Source: IH12 sp041987265
GTDB taxonomy: Bacteria; Pseudomonadota; Alphaproteobacteria; Caulobacterales; Hyphomonadaceae
Reading direction: 5' to 3'
DNA: 9,319 nucleotides
NCBI GenBank assembly: GCA_041987265.1
Contig: JBHIWT010000138.1
Coordinates: 1 to 9,319 of the forward strand
Part shown: positions 5,503 through 9,319 of the stretch, piece by piece
How positions within the stretch are numbered: the first letter of the stretch is position 1
How the letters are laid out: each line of letters starts with the position of its first letter
Position numbers and translations under genes: made by a program
Notes under the pieces: model-generated
The model's input: the letters and a program-made list of their open reading frames with translations, nothing else
Database searches by the model: none
Told to the model about the DNA's origin: nothing

Positions 5503-7014
5503 ATGAGCATGCTCCACCGACTCGTTCCCGCCGCCCTCGTCCTTGCCGTCGCCGCTTGCGCCGCCCCTCCGCCGCCGACAATTGCAGCGCCGATCAACGC
5601 GCCGCACACGATCACCCTGACAGGAACTGTGACGCGCGCGGACTATCCTTCCTATGTCGAGCGTCCATTCGATGTCCCGCCGGGCGTGAAGCGGCTGACA
5701 CTGTCGTACGATCACACCGCCAAGGGCGACGGCGTCACCCTCGACCTCGGCCTCCGCGATCCGGACGGCCAGCGCGGCTGGAGCGGATCGAACAAGTCCG
5801 GCCTCGTTCTCTCCGCATGGGAGGCCACGCCCTCCTTCCGCGCCGGGCCGATCCTTCCCGGCGAATGGACGGTCATCCTCGGCGTGCCCGCGGTGCGCGA
5901 AGGCAAGACATCCGACTACACCGTGACGATCGAACTCGATAACGAACTCACGATCGATGATTTCCCTGCAAGACCGTTCGCTCCCGAAAGGGCGAGCGTC
6001 TACGTCACCGGCGACTTCCATACCCATACCGGCCATTCAGATGGCAGCTGTTCTTACGGATCTGAAGAGCGCGTCCCCTGCCCGACCATTGCCACGGCTG
6101 GCGCGCAGGGGAGATTCGATTTCGTGGCGATCACCGATCACAACACGCTCAGCCAGCTCTCGGATATCCGCGCCTTCCCACCAGAGCTCGGCCGGACAAT
6201 CATCCCCGGCACGGAGATCACCACCTTCCAGGGCCACGCGAATGTTTTCGGGCTGCTTGAGCCGCTCGAATTCCAGCTCGCCGGCGAACGGCTGCCAGAT
6301 CTCGACGCGCTGCTCGATCAGGTCGAAGTCGCCGGCGCGCTGATCTCGGTCAACCATCCCGGCCTGCCCACTGGCGAGCGCTGCATGGGTTGCGGCTGGG
6401 ATGCGGACACCGACTGGTCGCGCATCGACGCCATCGAAGTCGTCAATGGCGGTCTGTTGCGCGAAGGAACCGAAGAAGGTCCTTATTCCGGCATTGTCTT
6501 CTGGGAGAACCTTCTCCGCCAGGGCTATCGCATCACCGCGATCGGCGGTTCGGACAACCACGATCCCCTGGACACAACCGGCGCGCAATCTCCGGTCGGC
6601 ACACCCCTGACCCGCGTCGCCTCCCGCTCTCTTTCGGTTCCCGACATCCTTGCCGGAGTTCGTTCCGGCCGGGTGGCGATCAACCTGATCGGCGACCGCG
6701 AGGTCGACCTGAAGTTTGAACAGGACGGACGGGACGTGTTCATGGGCGGCGAACTCCAACTCGCCGAAGGTGAAACGCTTGAGGGAACGCTGACGATCGG
6801 CGGATCGCCTCTCGCCGCAGAAGTGGAGATCGTCAGTTCGAGTGTCGAAGCAGACGTTTCCGTCGCCGAGGCGGAACGGACCGCTGTACCCGCCACCGCG
6901 ACCGTCTCGGTTACGGGACAGGGACAACGCGGCTGGTTCCGGTTCAATCTTCGCGATCCGAACACCGGCCGGCTCTCGACCATCGGCAACCCGATCTACG
7001 TCACACCGAGATAG
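5503..7014 (+). CDS. PHP-domain metallohydrolase, CehA/McbA-like lipoprotein
   Basis: A 503-residue exported protein. A signal peptide (about 1-18) ends in lipobox VAAC (Cys19), followed by a Pro-rich tether. Residues about 35-146 look like an all-beta domain resembling bacterial pre-peptidase C-terminal folds. The PHP domain has all its metal motifs: FHTHTGHSDG (172-181; His173, His175, Asp180), ITDHN (Asp212, His213), PGTEIT (Glu238) with His245, SVNHPG (His285) and GGSDNHDP (Asp351, His353). A beta-rich C-terminal domain (about 400-503) follows. PHP proteins hydrolyse phosphoesters, but the CehA/McbA branch includes carbaryl hydrolases and many uncharacterised exported enzymes; the substrate is unknown. 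Two Cys pairs (183/193 and the CxxC 294/297) flank the metal site and could form disulfides in the periplasm. ATG 5503 is the first of two close ATGs (5503, 5509), preceded by AGTAGG; GTG 5479 is possible but adds nothing signal-like. It sits 104 bp after the M28 gene and is convergent with the acetyltransferase. Confidence 0.87.
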   Translation: MSMLHRLVPAALVLAVAACAAPPPPTIAAPINAPHTITLTGTVTRADYPSYVERPFDVPPGVKRLTLSYDHTAKGDGVTLDLGLRDPDGQRGWSGSNKSGLVLSAWEATPSFRAGPILPGEWTVILGVPAVREGKTSDYTVTIELDNELTIDDFPARPFAPERASVYVTGDFHTHTGHSDGSCSYGSEERVPCPTIATAGAQGRFDFVAITDHNTLSQLSDIRAFPPELGRTIIPGTEITTFQGHANVFGLLEPLEFQLAGERLPDLDALLDQVEVAGALISVNHPGLPTGERCMGCGWDADTDWSRIDAIEVVNGGLLREGTEEGPYSGIVFWENLLRQGYRITAIGGSDNHDPLDTTGAQSPVGTPLTRVASRSLSVPDILAGVRSGRVAINLIGDREVDLKFEQDGRDVFMGGELQLAEGETLEGTLTIGGSPLAAEVEIVSSSVEADVSVAEAERTAVPATATVSVTGQGQRGWFRFNLRDPNTGRLSTIGNPIYVTPR

Positions 7015-7023
7015 AAGGCGCAG

Positions 7024-7488
7024 CTATAGCCGCTTCATCATGAAGCGCGAGAACGGGTTTTCGACGTAATCGCCAAACGGGCCGCAGAAGGAAAATCCTT
7101 CGCTCTCATAAAGCTTCAACGCCGGTGTAAACGCCGAAGCTGATCCCGTCTCCAGCCACAGCGTCGAAAGCCCGCCATTCCGCGCCTGCCACATCACATG
7201 ATGCAGCATCGCCCTGCCCGCGCCCTTTCCAAGAAACGCATCGACGACCCGCATCGACTTGATCTCGCCGTTCCTGGAGTCCAGCCGCTTCAGCGCGCCC
7301 ATGCAGGCGATCTCGTCGCCGACCCAGCCGGTCCAGAATGTCACGCCTGGTTCCAGCAGCGCATCGATGTCCAGTGCGAAAACGCTATCTGGCGGCGAGG
7401 TTTCGTGCATGCCCCGCAGATGGCGCGCCACCAGCGCGCGGCTGGCTTCCCCGCTCAGGTCATCGACTCGGATCGAAAACGTGTCCAT
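7024..7488 (-). CDS. GNAT family N-acetyltransferase
   Basis: A 154-residue single-domain GNAT, the usual length. The acetyl-CoA motif A is present as KSMRVVDAFLGKGAGRAML (77-95), with the pyrophosphate loop GKGAGR (87-92). Motif B follows as LWLETGSASAFTPALKLYES (110-129), and the C-terminal strand GFSFCGPFGDY (131-141) completes the fold. The overall pattern resembles the YsnE-like branch of small-molecule or protein acetyltransferases; the acceptor is unknown. ATG 7488 is 20 bp downstream of the alpha/beta hydrolase stop on the same strand, and no ribosome binding site is evident, so translation probably depends on the upstream gene. Its stop lies nine bases from the stop of the convergent PHP gene, with only an eight-base palindrome (GCTATAGC, 7023-7030) between. 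Confidence 0.9.
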   Translation of the reverse strand: MDTFSIRVDDLSGEASRALVARHLRGMHETSPPDSVFALDIDALLEPGVTFWTGWVGDEIACMGALKRLDSRNGEIKSMRVVDAFLGKGAGRAMLHHVMWQARNGGLSTLWLETGSASAFTPALKLYESEGFSFCGPFGDYVENPFSRFMMKRL

Positions 7489-7508
7489 CGGGAGACTGCG
7501 CCGGGAAC

Positions 7509-8201
7509 CTAGAACTTGCTTGCTACCGACAGGATCGCATCAGCGGTCGCCTCCGGCTCCAGCAACAGGTGCAGGTGCGTGCCGTCAAGACGCACAATCG
7601 GCCAGTTCAGCCGCTCCGCCTCGCTGGCGCTGATGTCGTAGTAGTGCGACGTCCTGACGAAGCCGGCCGGCTTCTTGCGCCAGATCGGCAGATCAATCTT
7701 GTCGTCGAACCATTCGACGGTCAGGCGCGGCAAGCCGTTGACGACCCACTCGTAGAGCTCCGGACGCGCGGCAAGTTCGCTGATGCCGACTGTCGCGCGG
7801 TTGGTGTCGGTCTTCCACCAGTCCACCCACAATGGCAGGCCCTCAGTTTCGCGCGGCATCGTCTGGATCAGTTCAAGCAGCGCGCCTTCAGACGGCGCAG
7901 CCCACCCCTCGACCGGCGGCAGGAAGCCATCGACAATGACCAGTCCGGACACGTTCGCCATCTTGGCGAGCGCTGCTGCGATGGGGGTCGCCGCGCTGTG
8001 GGCGACCAGAACGAAGGGGCCGTCACCATCGATCGCTCTGGCGACAAGGTCGGGCCATTCAGACCACTTGGGCAGGTTCTCGGAACGCGCCAGCACGTCA
8101 GGCGTCTGTACGTCATGGCCTCTGCGGCGCAGCACTGCTGCGAGCGGCGAGACCGTCTCTGGCCCCAGCATCGGGGCGTGGATCAGTATGAAATTCGTCA
8201 T
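7509..8201 (-). CDS. Alpha/beta hydrolase
   Basis: A 230-residue cytoplasmic alpha/beta hydrolase with no signal peptide. The first strand runs into FILIHAPMLG (4-13), where the HA segment takes the place of the usual HG oxyanion loop. The nucleophile elbow is VLVAHSAATP (64-73; Ser69), so the G-x-S-x-G motif is reduced to A-H-S-A-A. The catalytic His is His209 or His211 in LDGTHLHLLLEP. A helical lid region with WVDWWKT (125-131) follows the elbow. The acid is probably Asp167 or Asp168, or a residue near 190. The fold matches salicylate-esterase-like and related small esterases, but the substrate is not identifiable. ATG 8201 has only a weak GAG upstream. An AT-rich stretch (8205-8290) behind it is the likely promoter area, although no clean -35/-10 pair is visible. 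It leads a two-gene unit with the GNAT gene. Confidence 0.87.
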   Translation of the reverse strand: MTNFILIHAPMLGPETVSPLAAVLRRRGHDVQTPDVLARSENLPKWSEWPDLVARAIDGDGPFVLVAHSAATPIAAALAKMANVSGLVIVDGFLPPVEGWAAPSEGALLELIQTMPRETEGLPLWVDWWKTDTNRATVGISELAARPELYEWVVNGLPRLTVEWFDDKIDLPIWRKKPAGFVRTSHYYDISASEAERLNWPIVRLDGTHLHLLLEPEATADAILSVASKF

Positions 8202-8630
8202 TTGGCTCAGATATCAAAAATTTGTTCCAGTACACTGATCACGCGCAGTTGATACTTCTAAATTCTCAAAATTTTCTGTAATATTTTCCCCGCGTCCGGG
8301 ATTGCCCGCATTTCTGGCCCGCTTTCCGGCCTTTGCGCCTGCGAATTCTCAAACGCCCGCGGTGTTCAAACCCGGCGAACGGCGCGCTCCGCACGCCCGC
8401 AACCTCCCCGCAACCTCACCGTACGCGTCGCCCGTCGCCCTGGATGGCCTCCCAGATCACCCCTTCACTCCCTGTGTCATGCGCTGATTGTATTCCCGCG
8501 CTATAGCGACAGCATATCAGCACGCCGCGCTAAGCGCACGCTGGAAGCTATTCCATGTCGCCGTCGCATGAGGCAGGCTCGGAAAAACGACGCCCGCAAA
8601 GATGGCGCGCGCACATGAGGGAGAGGCGGA
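8202..8630. other. Non-coding divergent intergenic region
   Basis: This 429-bp gap separates divergent genes. The part nearest the hydrolase (8205-8290) is strongly AT-rich, including AAAATTTT at 8268-8275, and probably holds its promoter. The middle (8290-8470) is C-rich, with loosely repeated TTTCYGGCC-like words around 8310-8332 and no credible gene: the open frame at 8302-8487 lacks a ribosome binding site and family resemblance. AATTCTCAAA occurs twice as a direct repeat (8261-8270 and 8344-8353). A nested dyad is described separately at 8483-8521. The ribosome binding site of the oxidoreductase (GGGAG, 8619-8623) ends the region. Confidence 0.55.
8483..8521. promoter_or_regulatory. Nested dyad, candidate operator upstream of the oxidoreductase gene
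   Basis: A perfect 10-bp palindrome CGCTATAGCG (8499-8508) lies between outer arms GCTGAT (8483-8488) and ATCAGC (8516-8521), which are exact complements. The centres of inner and outer dyads differ by only about 1.5 bp. It sits 110-148 bases upstream of ATG 8631, a plausible operator position. TATAGC (8502-8507) could serve as a -10-like hexamer, but no matching -35 is found. Regulator unknown. Confidence 0.35.
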
Positions 8631-9319
8631 ATGGCGATCATGGATCCGAACCAGAGGCGCCTGCGGGCCGGACAGGGCTTTTCGCGGCGGGGCCTGCTCG
8701 GCGGCGCAGCGGCGCTCGGCGGACTCGCCGCCTTGCCGGGATGCGCCACAGCGCAGACGCGCCGGCTCGGACCGTCCGACCGCGTCAACGTCGCCGCCAT
8801 CGGCGCCGGGGGTAAGGGCGCAGACGACATGGCCATGCTGACCGGCCAGAACATTGTCGCCGTCGCCGATGCGGACTTCGGCCGCGTCGACCGCTCCCTG
8901 CGCGATCGCGACGGCAATGTCCGGCCCGAGCGTGAAGCCCTCAAGGCCGCCTACGACAAGGCCGACCGGTTCGACGATTACCGTCGCATGTTCGACGCCC
9001 GCAGCGACATCGACGCAGTGGTCATCGCAACCCCGGATCACCACCACGCCCTCGCCGCCCGCATGGCGATGGAGCGCGGCATTCACGTCTACGTACAGAA
9101 ACCTCTGACCTACACGGTGCGCGAAAGCCGCGTGCTCGCCGACCTCGCGGCCGCCAATCCGCGGCTGGTGACCCAGATGGGCAATCAGGGCCATTCCAGC
9201 GACGATGGCCGGCGGGTCATCGAACTCATACGCGGCGGCGCCATCGGCAAGGTGTCCGAAGTCCATGTCTGGAGCAATCGCCCGGTCTGGCCGCAGGGCG
9301 GTCCCAGACCGGACGCGCG
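8631..9319 (+). CDS. Tat-exported Gfo/Idh/MocA-type oxidoreductase, probable lipoprotein (3' end cut by window edge)
   Basis: The first 229 residues of a Gfo/Idh/MocA oxidoreductase, cut by the window edge. The N-terminus is a twin-arginine signal (FSRRGLLGG at 17-25) with a hydrophobic core ending in lipobox LPGC (Cys38), so export through Tat and lipid anchoring are likely; Tat fits a protein folded around NAD(P). The Rossmann fold begins at VNVAAIGAGGKG (52-63) with an Asp at about 80 ending beta-2, then VIATPDHHHA (131-140) and VYVQKPLT (153-160). In this last motif the family's usual Glu-Lys-Pro is Gln-Lys-Pro; the Lys is kept. TQMGNQGHSSDDGRR (181-195) and VWSNRPVWPQG (213-223) are typical of the exported branch found in many sugar-degrading bacteria. 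Substrates are usually sugars or polyols; none can be named here. ATG 8631 has GGGAG seven bases upstream. An in-frame ATG at 8640 is possible but less well placed. Confidence 0.93.
   Translation, partial: MAIMDPNQRRLRAGQGFSRRGLLGGAAALGGLAALPGCATAQTRRLGPSDRVNVAAIGAGGKGADDMAMLTGQNIVAVADADFGRVDRSLRDRDGNVRPEREALKAAYDKADRFDDYRRMFDARSDIDAVVIATPDHHHALAARMAMERGIHVYVQKPLTYTVRESRVLADLAAANPRLVTQMGNQGHSSDDGRRVIELIRGGAIGKVSEVHVWSNRPVWPQGGPRPDA

Noticed and set aside
6037..6927. A 296-residue minus-strand open frame opposite the PHP gene
   Set aside because: The plus strand has all PHP metal motifs. The minus-strand product shows no recognisable domain.
7338..8252. A 304-residue plus-strand open frame across the GNAT and hydrolase genes
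   Set aside because: It spans two well-supported minus-strand genes and its product is Arg/Pro-rich without domains.
8261..8353. The 10-bp direct repeat AATTCTCAAA (8261-8270, 8344-8353) as a transcription factor site pair
   Set aside because: A repeat of this length is only mildly unlikely by chance in 429 bp, spacing is 83 bp, and there is no further symmetry.
8302..8487. A 61-residue open frame in the gap before the oxidoreductase gene
   Set aside because: No ribosome binding site, no hydrophobic or domain signature, and Pro/Arg-rich composition typical of translated GC-rich spacer.
7023..8507. The palindrome GCTATAGC occurring at 7023-7030 and 8500-8507 as a possible shared regulatory site
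   Set aside because: The first copy overlaps a stop codon between convergent genes, where an operator is unlikely. An eight-base match is weak evidence.

Overview
The window is GC-rich, densely coded DNA from what looks like an alphaproteobacterium, most likely a marine, Caulobacter-related lineage of the Maricaulis/Hyphomonas type. This rests on codon use, protein style (Ala/Asp/Glu-rich exported lipoproteins, a Tat-exported Gfo/Idh-type oxidoreductase, a CehA/McbA-type PHP lipoprotein) and intergenic style. The taxon is inference; no rRNA or marker gene is present. I see no mobile element, CRISPR array, tRNA or rRNA.

Layout: (1) 1-1006, minus: 5' part of a methyltransferase-fold protein with a degenerate SAM motif, running off the left edge. 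(2) 1100-2176, minus: a lipoprotein-like serine hydrolase of the monoacylglycerol lipase/lysophospholipase type, transcribed toward (1). (3) 2205-3131, plus: a pirin, divergent from (2) with only 28 bp between start codons. (4) 3132-3472: an AT-richer regulatory stretch with an excellent sigma-54 (-24/-12) promoter, an upstream inverted repeat, and a 41-residue single-span membrane protein with a strong ribosome binding site. (5) 3473-3691: a non-coding gap with a C-rich/polypyrimidine tract whose complement has a G-quadruplex pattern. (6) 3692-5398 and 5503-7014, plus: two exported lipoprotein metallohydrolases (an M28 zinc peptidase with a PA domain, and a PHP-domain protein), separated by a long perfect hairpin. 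(7) 7024-8201, minus: a two-gene unit of an alpha/beta hydrolase followed by a GNAT acetyltransferase, convergent with (6). (8) 8202-8630: a non-coding divergent promoter region. (9) 8631 to the right edge, plus: a Tat-exported Gfo/Idh/MocA-type oxidoreductase.

The common theme is exported degradative chemistry. Four of the eight larger proteins carry a lipobox-like N-terminus (lipase-like hydrolase, M28 peptidase, PHP protein, oxidoreductase), which suits an envelope-anchored scavenging lifestyle. The genes do not form one obvious pathway or a known defence or mobile system. The most unusual element is the sigma-54 promoter driving the tiny membrane protein at 3270-3472: the -24/-12 match is essentially perfect, a dyad sits at enhancer distance upstream, and the product resembles no family I can name.
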